From Symsagittifera roscoffensis (Eukaryota; Xenacoelomorpha; Acoela; Convolutidae): a DNA stretch of 64,000 nt. The position numbers and the translations under genes are program-made. The stretch lies in NCBI RefSeq assembly GCF_963678635.1, contig NC_087068.1, positions 29,018,318 to 29,082,317 on the forward strand, given 5' to 3'. The first letter of the stretch is position 1. The number at the start of each line of letters is the position of its first letter. Under the pieces are notes generated by a model. The model made no database searches. It had not been told where the DNA came from and saw nothing but the letters and a program-made list of their open reading frames with translations. Shown piece by piece: positions 41,649-55,700 of the stretch.

Positions 41649-43259
41649 ACACAAGCTAAGACAAGTTATGGATACAGACTCAAAACTTGATATGAATTCG
41701 GAGTTATAATTTGAGCATCCAAATTTTTTGATTTTTCCATTAAAAGAATTTGCAAATAAATAACTTTTTAATTTGATACTACAATCTGGTCAACTGTTCT
41801 CAGTATCTTCTAATTAAGTTCAAATTGGTTTTAGCAAGAGCTTTCTATTCAAAAGTTTGAACCGCTATCAGTTTTTATCATTGATTAACCCTCTGCTCAA
41901 CAAATTAAATTTTGAGTTTTTTAATATGAATCTGATATTTTGAATGTTTCCATGATTACGCTATTTCTTCTCAAAATACGGTGGCTTTTTGACCAAAATA
42001 ATTGATTACTCATCTACAACTAATTGTGTTATTGAGAGATCAACCTTCTTTTAAATATATGTCTGAGATGATTCAAGCTTTCACATTCACGTTCTGATCA
42101 CTAGCAGGATCCAAACATTTCGCATCATGATATTTCTTCTCAATTTTGCATCGATATTTGTCTTCTCTATTAAAAAGACTTGTCTTCGAAAAACCGTTAG
42201 TTGTTTGAAATAGTAAGAAAAAAAATCAAGCCTTATGATCAACACTCTACCTGAATCTTCGGATTCCGTCAGGACGATAGCTGTTTCACACTAAGCAATG
42301 CTCTCACACCAATTTGGCTACAGCAGTTTCCGAAAACTTGTGTGCCATTTTGTAGTTTCAATGCATTTTGATAAACGTCATTTATGTTGTGTTATCTTAA
42401 ATTGGAATGACTTAGAAAGATATGTTTAATTTGCCAGAAAAAAATGTGTTAGACATTTTTACTTTGAGGAATTAAATTTTTGAGCCTCAATGCAGAAAGA
42501 CTTGCTATTTATTTCAAAGGCAAAAGGCGTAAGCATTTTGAGCTATTTCATAAAATGCTCTATCGACTAAATAAATCTTGAATTTAAAAAAGTTGTACTG
42601 ACTGTTTATCTGATTACACAATTGCTTCACTTCTGTGGGTTTATAAGTTTGATTCAAAATTATGATTTTTCAAATGAAAACCATTGAAAATTTGTGGTTT
42701 TTAGAGATTGATCAATCATCCTTCAAATATACAGTACCTGTCACTCAGACTTTGCTCGCTTACCGTCTTCAGCTCTACCAGCATTATGTCATTTTCAACC
42801 ATTCTTCTATCGATCGTGTTCGTCTGCACGATCAATCATTTTCCTCAATAAACCATAAATTTTTTCTAATATTTTTGTTTTCGTATTTTTTATCTCTATG
42901 AGCAACAGTTCATCAAACGCTTTGGACTCCATGCTGTCTCCAATTGGACTTGTTGTTTGATGCTTCCATCGACAATTTTTTGTGAAAACTTGAAAATTGA
43001 TTTTTCTGTTACAATTTTCAAACATTTTTTATAATCATTGACTGCAGATAAAATGAAGTTATCAATGCAGCATATGCCACTTTTTCAAATTGAATTGTTC
43101 ATAATGAGGATATCTGGAGGATCAAAAATTTCGAGGAAAGTTTTTAAAAACAATTATCAAATTGTTTTGCAAATCAAGAAAATGAAACAAACTATCAATA
43201 TAGTGTCTGGTTGATTATTCTAGAATATTCGAGAAACTTAAGAAGAAAGATAGGAAAGG

Positions 43260-44780
43260 TTTGGATTGAGTTACATATATACTTCTATATGAAATAAAAC
43301 AAACGATTACAACTATACTCAAACATACATACCCACCAAACATATAAAGCTGCATACTTGTAAACTTAAGAAACATTAACACATTTTCATAAGTTGCAAA
43401 CTTAAATGCATACTCACAAAAAATAGTCATAGGTATTTTATTACATACATACGTTGATTCATACACAATTAAATACTTACATAAATTTATTCATACAAAC
43501 TTACATACAAAAAATAATGACATAAACACTTACTGAGTACAAACATACATACATGCATACATAAGCACAAACTTACATAAACACATACATACATACATAC
43601 TTACATTCATGCATGCATACATAGATACATACAAACGTACTTACATATATACATACAAATTTAGAGTTACTTGGAGACATTCATACAACCATACGCACAA
43701 AATTACATACATATATGCAAAAATACTTCCATACATACAAACATTCAAAATGAAGTCTTAGATAAAGGTATGAATACAAACGTACATAGTCTTATACAGA
43801 AGAAGAATGCAAATAAACTACCATAGATACATAAATTTTACATACTTGCTTACATACTTTTAAACCTGCAATCAATTATACGAGAAGTGCTTACACACAT
43901 AAAAAATATTTTGACTTAATCTTTTGGCTGACCTTTAAAATAGAACCCAATTTAAACACACAACCAGCTTACATTCACTTCATACTTTCAAGACAAATAT
44001 ATACACATTCAGACAAAAGAGTGAATGTGGACAAATACAACACATTCAGGCAATACAGACCGGCATTCATACGTCTTTACATACAATCATATAAACATGT
44101 CTTTCATACTCATATACGAAAATACGTAGATACTTGCCGACAAACAGACATGGATCGTACTTTAAAAGCATGCAACGACTCATGTGTACACACTTTCCTT
44201 TTAAACAGACATAAAACTTCAATCATAAATTTGTACAATTTGCAAACAAGCAAATTTTTAAATGATTTTAAACTGAAAAACACACATTGATACAAAATAA
44301 TTGCTGGTCTTCATTCACTCAATCAAGCGGACATGCAGTCAAAAGTTCTTCTTACATAAAAACATACAAATATACATAACTTCTAAATACTCAATTGAAT
44401 ACACACAACTAGTATGTAAATACATGATTGATGACATTTTTACATGCAAAAAGTATTACACTTTTTTATAGATACATAGTTTACATAAATAGACACACAC
44501 GCAAATTTTGCTGACACTGGAATTCATACGTCTCTACATACAATCAAATAAACGTGCCTTTCATACTCATATATGAATATGCATAAGTACTTGCCTAAAA
44601 ACATACACTGATACAAAATATTTGCTTGAATTCATTCACTCAATCAAGCGGACATGCAGTCAAGAAATCCTACTTACATAAAAACATACAAATTTACACA
44701 ACTTCTAAATAATCAATTGAATACACATAAATAGTATAACATATAATAGAATACAAATAATAGAATATAGTATAACAAAT
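43260..44780. repeat. ATAC/TACA microsatellite-rich tract, unit 1
   Basis: Degenerate ACATACATAC runs (purest near 43540-43620) spread over 1.5 kb. The matching tracts are 47650-49560, and, on the other strand, 56380-58084 and 61940-63790. Confidence 0.85.
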
Positions 44781-47700
44781 AATTTAATAAACTTTCAGAA
44801 ATAGTTTTTCAAAAAATAATCGATTATAATCGATTATAATGGGTTTTTATTACAAAAAATAGTAACATTATAATCCATTTTTAATCGACTATAATCTCTT
44901 TTTTTGAAACTTTTTATGGAGACCTTTTTTTGAAATTTGTGAAATTTATCATGATCTATTATTTTGTCTTTTTCCTGAGTGCGGGAATCTTTAAACCCCC
45001 ATAAGTTTACGAAAAACATTCAGAAGTGAGTAGTATAGTAAAAGTGGCTAGGAAAATGACCACTTTTAACCCCCCCCCCCCAAAATTCAGTGTGCCGTTG
45101 TACTTACCACTTTTAACCCCCAAAGGGGTTAAAGCCCCTACTTTTTCGGGCACGCATGTTTTAAGGGGGGTTAAAATTGGTAATTTTCCAGCCACTTTAT
45201 GGAAACGGGGAAGGAATTAGGTTTTGGTTGGTGCATGTTTTCCCTTCTAAAGTTTGGGGGTATTGGCTTGTTTACATGTAAAATGACGTTATATACCTAT
45301 TATATGCAACCAAACTATATGGTATATAGGAAAGCCAATATTTTGGCAGCGTAGCTTAACTGTTGGCTGCGGTGAACGATTTCCTTCAAAATTGCATGTT
45401 TTATTGCTGAATCTCGAAGAAAGGAAAATTCGTCAAGTACGGCGGCCGCCAACTCTATTTAGGCAGAAATAAATGATCAATTTGGCCGAAATAAGAATGA
45501 AAATTTTCTTTAAGCCAAATGAAGGTAAAAACAAAGAAAAATTACGAAACACTGAAAACTCTAAAATAATGAAATTGGCTTGAAAATTTCTACATTTCCA
45601 TTTTCCGTGTCTACAGAAGACTGAAAAAACGTCTGAAATTTATGACAAAAGCTTTGATTTTATTGAAAGTTTGAAAGAGCTAATAAGTTGAAGTGGGTAA
45701 AGATCTTGAAAAACGAGAACATTGATGCAAGCCAAAATTGCCCATTAATTTTGCTGCAGCCATTTCTAAGACTTGCATATACCACTTTAAAAAGGAAAGA
45801 ATTTTCGGGGCTTCTAGAAAACGTTAAGTATTTCCTTTTAACGTTTTGTGCTAACAGATTTTTTGAGAATATTCATCAAAGCGGACCTAGAAACTGGGAG
45901 AAAACTGTTATTTGTGTGCCAATATATACGACAGAACAGAGTGACCATCGAATAAAGCAGGTGAAAACTTATTTGCGACTTTTAAGGAAAGCAGATATTC
46001 AAATTAGAGCAAATTCAATCGGCAAAGACTGAACACAAGCTAAGACAAGTTATGGATACAGACTCAAAACTTGATATGAATTCGGAGTTATAATTTGAGC
46101 ATCCAAATTTTTTGATTTTTCCATTAAAAGAATTTGCAAATAAATAACTTTTTAATTTGATACTACAATCTGGTCAACTGTTCTCAGTATCTTCTAATTA
46201 AGTTCAAATTGGTTTTAGCAAGAGCTTTCTATTCAAAAGTTTGAACCGCTATCAGTTTTTATCATTGATTAACCCTCTGCTCAACAAATTAAATTTTGAG
46301 TTTTTTAATATGAATCTGATATTTTGAATGTTTCCATGATTACGCTATTTCTTCTCAAAATACGGTGGCTTTTTGACCAAAATAATTGATTACTCATCTA
46401 CAACTAATTGTGTTATTGAGAGATCAACCTTCTTTTAAATATATGTCTGAGATGATTCAAGCTTTCACATTCACGTTCTGATCACTAGCAGGATCCAAAC
46501 ATTTCGCATCATGATATTTCTTCTCAATTTTGCATCGCTATTTGTCTTCTCTATTAAAAAGACTTGTCTTCGAAAAACCGTTAGTTGTTTGAAATAGTAA
46601 GAAAAAAAATCAAGCCTTATGATCAACACTCTACCTGAATCTTCGGATTCCGTCAGGACGATAGCTGTTTCACACTAAGCAATGCTCTCACACCAATTTG
46701 GCTACAGCAGTTTCCGAAAACTTGTGTGCCATTTTGTAGTTTCAATGCATTTTGATAAACGTCATTTATGTTGTGTTATCTTAAATTGGAATGACTTAGA
46801 AAGATATGTTTAATTTGCCAGAAAAAAATGTGTTAGACATTTTTACTTTGAGGAATTAAATTTTTGAGCCTCAATGCAGAAAGACTTGCTATTTATTTCA
46901 AAGGCAAAAGGCGTAAGCATTTTGAGCTATTTCATAAAATGCTCTATCGACTAAATAAATCTTGAATTTAAAAAAGTTGTACTGACTGTTTATCTGATTA
47001 CACAATTGCTTCACTTCTGTGGGTTTATAAGTTTGATTCAAAATTATGATTTTTCAAATGAAAACCATTGAAAATTTGTGGTTTTTAGAGATTGATCAAT
47101 CATCCTTCAAATATACAGTACCTGTCACTCAGACTTTGCTCGCTTACCGTCTTCAGCTCTACCAGCATTATGTCATTTTCAACCATTCTTCTATCGATCG
47201 TGTTCGTCTGCACGATCAATCATTTTCCTCAATAAACCATAAATTTTTTCTAATAATTTTGTTTTCGTATTTTTTATCTCTATGAGCAACAGTTCATCAA
47301 ACGCTTTGGACTCCATGCTGTCTCCAATTGGACTTGTTGTTTGATGCTTCCATCGACAATTTTTTGTGAAAACTTGAAAATTGATTTTTCTGTTACAATT
47401 TTCAAACATTTTTTATAATCATTGACTGCAGATAAATTGAAATTATCAATGCAGCATATGCCACTTTTTCAAATTGAATTGTTCATAATGAGGATATCTG
47501 GAGGATCAAAAATTTCGAGGAAAGTTTTTAAAAACAATTATCAAATTGTTTTGCAAATCAAGAAAATGAAACAAACTATCAATATAGTGTCTGGTTGATT
47601 ATTCTAGAATATTCGAGAAACTTAAGAAGAAAGATAGGAAAGGTTTGGATTGAGTTACATATATACTTCTATATGAAATAAAATAAACGATTAAAACTAT

Positions 47701-49165
47701 ACTCAAACATACATACCCACCAAACATATAAAGCTGAATACTTGTAAACTTAAGAAACATTAACACATTTTCATAAGTTGCAAACATAAATGCATACTCA
47801 CAAAAAATAGTCATAGGTATTTTATTACATACATACGTTTATTCATACACATTTAAATACTTACATAAAGTTATTCATACAAACTTACATACAAAAAATA
47901 ATGACATAAACACTTACTGAGTACAAACATACATACATGCATACATAAGCACAAACTTACATAAACACATACATACATACATACTTACATTCATGCATGC
48001 ATACATAGATACATACAAACGTACTTACATATATACATACAAATTTAAAGTTACTTGGAGACATTCATACAACCATACGCACAAAATTACATACATATAT
48101 GCAAAAATACTTCCATACATACAAATATTCAAAATGAAGTCTTAGATAAAGGTATGAATACAAACGAACATAGTCTTATACAGAAGAAGAATGCAAATAA
48201 ACTACCATAGATACATAAATTTTACATACTTGCTTACATACTTTTAAACCTGCAATCAATTATACGAGAAGTGCTTACACACATAAAAAATATTTTGACT
48301 TAATCTTTTGGCTGACCTTTAAAATAGAACCCAATTTAAACACACAACCAGCTTACATTCACTTCACACTTTCAAGACAAATATATACACTTTCAGACAA
48401 AAGAGTGAATGTGGACAAATACAACACATTCAGGCAATACAGACCGGCATTCATACGTCTTTACATACAATCATATAAACATGTCTTTCATACTCATATA
48501 CGAAAATACGTAGATACTTGCCGACAAACAGACATGGATCGTACTTTAAAAGCATGCAACGACTCATGTGTACACACCTTCCTTTTAAACAGACATAAAA
48601 CTTCAATCATAAATTTGTACAATTTGCAAACAAGCAAATTTTTAAATGATTTTAAACTGAAAAACACACATTGATACAAAATAATTGCTGGTCTTCATTC
48701 ACTCAATCAAGCGGACATGCAGTCAAAAGTTCTTCTTACATAAAAACATACAAATATACATAACTTCTAAATACTCAATTGAATACACACAACTAGTATG
48801 TAAATACATGATTGATGATATTTTTACATGCAAAAAGTATTACACTTTTTTATAGATACATAGTTTACATAAATAGACACACACGCAAATTTTGCTGACA
48901 CTGGAATTCATACGTCTCTACATACAATCAAATAAACGTGCCTTTCATACTCATATATGAATATGCATAAGTACTTGCCTAAAAACATACACTGATACAA
49001 AATATTTGCTTGAATTCATTCACTCAATCAAGCGGACATGCAGTCAAGAAATCTTACTTACATAAAAACATACAAATTTACACAACTTCTAAATAATCAA
49101 TTGAATACACATAAATAGTATAACATATAATAAAATACAAATAATAGAATATAGTATAACAAATA
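44781..49165 (+). repeat. 4.38-kb tandem duplication, unit 2
   Basis: Second unit. At its end (TATAACAAAT) the sequence runs on into unique microsatellite sequence, whereas unit 1 at the same point jumps to the start of unit 2. Confidence 0.9.
45044..45195. mobile_element. Small foldback MITE, copy 2
   Basis: Tandem-duplicate counterpart of 40661-40811, with a one-base difference in the C run. Confidence 0.6.
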
Positions 49166-52100
49166 GTAGAATACATACAAATGAATATAACATGATAAAT
49201 TACCTTTATACAAGCAAAAAGTTGTACACTTTTACATAGATTTATACAGTGTACATAAATACACACATACGCAAAGCATATGTGCGTACATATATACTAT
49301 GCATATAGTATCTTGTCGAACCTTCACGAAAATCTAGAAACATTAGTAAAAATCAAGTTGGGTTATATTTATTCTTCTAGTTACAATTGTTTTGGTTTAC
49401 AAGCGTGTAAGGAAAAAAATTGTACTCATACATACAAACACATCAACTTGCATACATACACGCATACACAAAAGATATTAACTTGGATTTACTTATAAAC
49501 ACAAATACTCACACAAAAATATAATCATTACGTTTTACATATAGATATATTCAAATACAGTCAAAGTCGCAAGCAGAGATTTGCAAAGAAATGCCTTCTT
49601 TCAGCCAAGAAATGCCAGTTTTCATCTTTAAAAAAATAAAAAATGGAGATGAACAATTTTTTAATTTTTCTGTTGATCTCCCAAATGAATTTTCCAACGG
49701 TATCAAACTTCTTCTCAAATATGACCAGTGAGCCATGAGAAGCCTTTTTAGTGGTCAGAAGAAAAAACCAAGGCTTACTAACTTGCATTGGACGGGAAAA
49801 CGTCAAAACAAATTGTTGAAAATTTTTTGATCGACGGTCCGAATAGAGTTTTTTGACACATCGAAAACTGCTCTCAAGTAATTATTTAGTTTTGTATAGA
49901 AAATTTAAGTCAGTGGAAGTTTTGGTTCGAAACAAAAATTTTAGTCATTGTTTTGAGATTTATAATCTATTTAGAAAATTTAGTTTTTCCATTCATTTGT
50001 TGGTTCTGTAGATTGATATATCTTCAGTTGAATATTAGGTTGCAGATTTAACCGTAGACCAAGTTACATTGACTAGAGTTGCACATTATGTTGTTTTCTC
50101 GCTAAACCCTCAAAAGATTTGTTGATCGAAAAAATGTATTTAGTTCTGAAAAAGCTATTTAACATAGGTTCAACTGTTCTTTTTTCATCTTTAACCCCGT
50201 ATTTATGCAATATCGATCGTTTGAGTTACAGTATCTTAGAAAGTAATCTTTTTACTGTGATAAAACTAACGGTAAAAGGTATGTTTTAGAGAAAACAAAA
50301 GTTGTTCTAAGCTGGTTCAACTCTTTTTTCAGTAATAAAGAAAACTTTCAAAAAATTTTAAATTTGTGCAAAATAAACAACTCAATCTTGTCTTATCAAT
50401 TTGAATTTTCTAGAACGACCGTTTTTTAGACATGATTCTAATTGGAACACAGTTTTTTTTTTTTAATTTTAAAGAATTAAGAGCAAAAAAAATTGTTCTT
50501 TTTGTTTTATTTAATTTAGATTACAAAACAAACAACTAAACATTAGTAAAATAACTATCTGAAAAAAGCAGCACAAAACACAAAACAGACTGAAAACTTT
50601 TCAATTGACGCCACGTATAACAGAGATTGATGCATTCCGATCCTTTTTCTTGTATTTTGCGAGCAACTGGCGTTTACATTTGGCTAATATCGGTTGTCTG
50701 CCGAATGCTCTTTGTTAGACTGATTTGTGCAACGAGAGTAACAAGGTGAAGCTGATGGCTCAATTTCCAGGCCGACTTGGGCCTCTCGACTTCCTGGGAA
50801 GATCCAATTTGACTCTACGAAAGAGGAATGCACTCATAAGGAGATGAATAAATCTAGATCTTTGATTAGCTTAACTTTGACTATTTGCGCTGAATCGATG
50901 ATATAAACTCCGATGATCGAAAATCCATCTTTTCGCATGGCCTTTTAAACCTTATTTTCAAAAGATATAAATGGAATTAGATTACATTAATGGAAAATAT
51001 GTGATTAAGTGTGATCCAATTATCATTATTTGAATTTAATTGTTGTCTAATAAGGAAAGAAAATCTCCGTGACCAGTCTTGTCACAAACTGTACGTTCTT
51101 GAGCGGAATCAGTCAAAACTTACACATAAAGTTTTATAAAGTTTTGCGGTAACGGAGAGCAAAAAGTGAATTGAAACGGGTAAAATTATGAATCAAATGA
51201 TGAAAGCATGCGCCTGCAGAGGCGTTGTTCATGCGGTAAAATAGAACAAATTTTAACTTGAATTGGAAATGAAATAGCTGATAAAGACTTTGTTTTGTAT
51301 AATCAAGAGCACATCTTTTCTAACTTTTGATAGTAATTTCATCTACTCTTTTTCTCTTCTTCAAATTGAACAGTTTTGGACAAGAAAAAAACACAGCATT
51401 GTTTTGGGCTCACATTCATATCTTGTATTCAGCGGCTAATCTGAAATGAACATATAGGTTTCCCCATGTTCGATTGAGATTTATGATTGGGTATAGATGT
51501 CAGTCTACAACCAAAAAGATTTTCAAAAAGAAACCGTTTACATTTCAACGTGATTTAGTCTTACCGGAATTTGTTTATCTGCTGGAAAACTTATCCAATT
51601 TGGCCTCGCTGTGTATGATCTATCACTGGCTGATAAACGAATGGCTCAAATAAACTAAAGTTTAAGTATATATGTCCGTGTTTGATTTTTTACGCGTGTT
51701 TATCGGTATGTGTAATTGTTAATTTTTATGTATATATGTTCAGAAGAGTAACAATAGCTAAAAGTAAAGCCAAAAATCAAACTCAATGTAGCTTTATTTC
51801 CAGATTAGTGAAGAACCTCTAGAACATTTTACTAGGTGTTGTATCTGTACTATGTTCAACCAGATACTGCAAAATAATATAATTATGTGTAAATTGCATT
51901 GCATGTTCGATATTTAAATGTTATACGGTTTGCTTGTATTGGAAATGTTATATCAGAAAAGATGTACAAGCATGTTGTTCTAAAAAGTTTTCGAATCAAT
52001 TTAGGATAAATAACTGTTATGGAAAAAAATTCGATGTGAAAATCAACCCAAATTCTTCTCTTTACTTATCTATTCTAGATTGTTTTACCAGATGTTAAGT

Positions 52101-52516
52101 GGGTACAGATTATCAATCAGGTTTGAATACGTAAAATTAGTGCGTGTAGATAGGCATTGTAATCAGTTTTTAATTGTAAAGTAAGCACGATTAACGTCTA
52201 CTTTGTATGTTTGTGGTTACATACATTTGTATATAATGATTCGTATGTATAAATTCACTTATGTGATCAAAACTATGCCATCAGAAGTGCCACTTTAAAT
52301 AGAAAAACAATTCATTCCAAATTTTTTTGCTGCTCTTGATTTCTGAATAGTTCACCACATACTAAAAATTTACCAGATACTACATTAAAACGTAATTCTA
52401 TGCCTTCATAGACATAGAGTGTGTGATATGGTTTTACAAAACTTATCATTCAATTCTTAACCTAACTAACCTAATATGAGCAATTTTAATTAGTAATAAA
52501 GCGAATAACTAAAATC
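47482..52516 (+). repeat. Left arm of a large inverted repeat
   Basis: Reverse complement of 53398-58084 (from 47838) and of 58959-64000 (from 47482), with scattered substitutions and small indels, roughly 98% by eye. The arm ends at ...AACTAAAATC exactly where the gap starts. Confidence 0.92.
49166..52516. other. Left arm interior: no gene recognised
   Basis: 49560-50590 is AT-rich with no motif. A GC-richer island at 50590-50860 (CCAGGCCGACTTGGGCCTCTCGAC) stands out and is kept in all three arm copies. It allows only a short frame (30 codons from an ATG near 50755), and I cannot assign it. The rest to 52516 looks non-coding. Confidence 0.4.
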
Positions 52517-52716
52517 NNNNNNNNNNNNNNNNNNNNNNNNNNNNNNNNNNNNNNNNNNNNNNNNNNNNNNNNNNNNNNNNNNNNNNNNNNNNNNNNNNNN
52601 NNNNNNNNNNNNNNNNNNNNNNNNNNNNNNNNNNNNNNNNNNNNNNNNNNNNNNNNNNNNNNNNNNNNNNNNNNNNNNNNNNNNNNNNNNNNNNNNNNNN
52701 NNNNNNNNNNNNNNNN
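52517..52716. other. Assembly gap, 200 N
   Basis: Exactly 200 N, probably a default gap length. It lies between the left arm and a spacer whose second copy (58277) is preceded by about 190 bp containing a long hairpin, so the missing bases may be that hairpin. Confidence 0.99.
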
Positions 52717-55700
52717 AACTGAGTACAATTTTTGAAAGTCTATGTGGCAAAACTTCACGAACATTGATTGCATTTAAGTGAACACCAGCAGTTTATGTGC
52801 GCATTTTGGGCGAACGTGCAATCATCTGATTTATCAAAGATCAACAAAACTTAGGCAACTGAAAAAAAAAATTAAAACCTGCTAATGAAGGGCATGTATA
52901 TAAGTTCTAGCCTTGTTTAACATATTAAATTTTAAGCAAAATTGATATGACAACAACAGTAAGACCAACGTGTTGCAAGATTATCAACATAGAGTAGGAT
53001 TCTGTTACAGGCGTTCCTTAACAAAACCTTAAACAAACAAAACAAATTCTATTTCAAAAACACTCATACACAGCAACATTCATCTCAAACAAAAAAATAG
53101 ATGCATGTATTTCTGAATTGTACATGTTTTTAACATTTAAAATTTACGTTGACGTGACACAAACAAGACTTTTCATGACAAAACAGGACTTAAGTCTAGT
53201 TCATTTTGAGTTTTTTCATTTATACAAAGATAAACAAACCCATACAGGCGTCAGCCCGAAATTAAGTTGGAAAAATTATACAAACTTAGACATTTACATA
53301 CCCGCATACTTCATATATAAATAAACATTCGTTTTTTCACACTATATATGAAATACCTAGTGAGAATTATTTGAAAATCTGAAACAGAAATTTAAATGAT
53401 TTTAGTTATTCGCTTTATTAATAATTAAAATTGCTCATATTAGGTTAGTTAGGTTAAGAAATGAATGATAAGTTTTGTAAAACCATATCACACACTATAT
53501 GTCTATGAAGGCATAGAATTACGTTTTAATGTAGTATCTGGTAAATTTTTAGTATGTGGTGAACTATTCAGAAATCAAGAGCAGCAAAAAAATTTGGAAT
53601 GAATTGTTTTTCTATTTAAAGTGGCACTTCTGATGGCATAGTTTTGATCACATAAGTGAATTTATACATACGAATCATTATATACAAATGTATGTAACCA
53701 CAAACATACAAAGTAGACGTTAATCGTGCTTACTTTACAATTAAAAACTGATTACAATGCCTATCTACACGCACTAATTTTACGTATTCAAACCTGATTG
53801 ATAATCTGTACCCACTTAACATCTGGTAAAACAATCTAGAATAGATAAAAAAAGAGAAGAATTTGGGTTGATTTTCACATCGAATTTTTTTCCATATCAA
53901 TTATTTATCCTAAATTGATTCGAAAACTTTTTAGAACAACATGCTTGTACATTTTTTCTGATATAAAATTTCCAATACAAGCAAACCGTATAACATTTAA
54001 ATATCGAACATGCAATGCAGTTTACACATAATTATATTATTTTGCAGTATCTGGTTGAACATAGTACAAATACAACACCTAGTAAAATGTTCTAGAGGTT
54101 CTTCACTAATCTGGAAATAAAGCTACATTGAGTTTGATTTTTGGCTTTACTTTTAGCTATTGTTACTCTTCTGAACATATATACATAAAAATTAACAATT
54201 ACACATACCGATAAACACGCGTAAAAAATCAAACACGGACATATATACATAAACTCTAGTTTATTTGAGCCATTCGTTTATCAGCCAGTGATAGATCATA
54301 CACAGCGAGGCCAAATTGGATACGTTTTCCAGCAGATAAACAAATTCCGGTAAGACTAAATCACGTTGAAATGTAAACGGTTTCTTTTTGAAAATCTTTT
54401 TGGTTGTGGACTGACATCTATACCCAATCATAAATCTCAATCGAACATGGGGAAACCTATATGTTCATTTCAGATTAGCCGCTGAATACAAGATATGAAT
54501 GTGAGCCCAAAACAATGCTGTGTTTTTTTCTTGTCCAAAACTGTTCAATTTGAAGAAGAGAAAAAGAGTCGACAAAATTACTATCAAAAGTTAGAAAAGA
54601 TGTGCTCTTGATTATACAAAACAAAGTCTTTATCAGCTATTTCATTTTCAATTCAAGATAAAACTTGTTCTATTTTTACCGCATAAACAACGCCTCTGCA
54701 GGCGCATGCTTTCATCATTTGATTCATAATTTTACCCGTTTCAATCACTTTTAGCTCTCCGTTACCGCAAAACTTTATAAAATTTTATGTGTAAGTTTTG
54801 ACTGATTCCGCTCAAGAACGTACAGTTTGTGACAAGACTGGTCACGGAGATTTTCTTTCCTTATTAGACAACAATTAAATTCAAATAATGATAATTGGAT
54901 CACACTTACTCACATAATTACCATTAATGTTATCTAATTCTATTTATATCTTTTGAAAATAAGGTTTAAAAGGCCATGCGAAAAGATGAATTTTCGATCA
55001 CCGGAGTTTATATCATCGATTCAGCGCAAATAGCCAAAGTTAAGCTAATCAAAGATCTAGATTTATTCATCTCCTTATGAGTGCATTCCTCTTTCGTAGA
55101 GTCAAATTGGATCTTCCCAGGAAGTCGAGAGGCCCAAGTCGGCCTGGAAATTGAGCCATCAGCTTCACCTTGTTACTCTCGTTGCAGAAATCAGTCTAAC
55201 AAAGAGCCCTTGGAGCAGTCGGCAGACAACCGATATTAGCCAAATGTAAACGCCAGTTGCTCGCAAAATACAAGAAAAAGGATCGGAACGCATCAATCTC
55301 TGTTATACGTGGCGTCAATTGAAAAGTTTTCAGTCTGTTTTGTGTTTTGTGCTGCTTTTTTCAGATAGTTATTTTACTAATGTTTAGTTGTTTGTTTTGT
55401 AATCTAAATTAAATAAAACAAAAAGAACAATTTTTTTTGCTCTTAATTCTTTAAAATTAAAAAAAAACTGTGTTCCAATTAGAATCATGTCTAAAAAACG
55501 GTCGTTCTAGAAAATTCAAATTCATAAAACAAGATTGAGTTGTTTATTTTGCACAAATTCAAAATTTTTTGAAAGTTTTCTTTATTACTGAAAAAATGAG
55601 TTGAACCAGCTTAGAACAACTTTTGTTTTCTCTAAAACATACCTTTTACCGTTAGTTTTATCATAGTAAAAAGATTACTTTCTAAGATACTGTAACTCAA

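Larger units (their letters stand above)
40398..44780 (+). repeat. 4.38-kb tandem duplication, unit 1
   Basis: Unit of about 4384 bp repeated head to tail at 44781-49165, with few differences (for example 42871 versus 47255). Includes a small MITE (40661-40811), AT-rich sequence and an ATAC-type microsatellite tract (43260-44780). Frames shared by both units (41304-41648, 42662-42901, 44021-44290) have no recognised motif. Confidence 0.9.

Noticed and set aside
43500-43640. Possible CRISPR-like array of regular short repeats
   Set aside because: These are degenerate tetranucleotide ATAC runs with no unique spacers, in a eukaryotic setting.
44021-44290. 89-codon ORF seen four times (44021, 48405, 57248 minus, 62808 minus)
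   Set aside because: It lies in the microsatellite-rich tract, translates ATAC-type repeats, and its repetition follows from the segmental duplications.
49561-49806. 81-codon ORF repeated in the inverted arms (also 56115-56360)
   Set aside because: Several amino-acid changes between copies and a stop in the third copy near 61802 argue against selection for a protein.
53118-53324. 68-codon ORF in the spacer
   Set aside because: The second spacer copy at 58690-58890 carries an extra base that breaks this frame.
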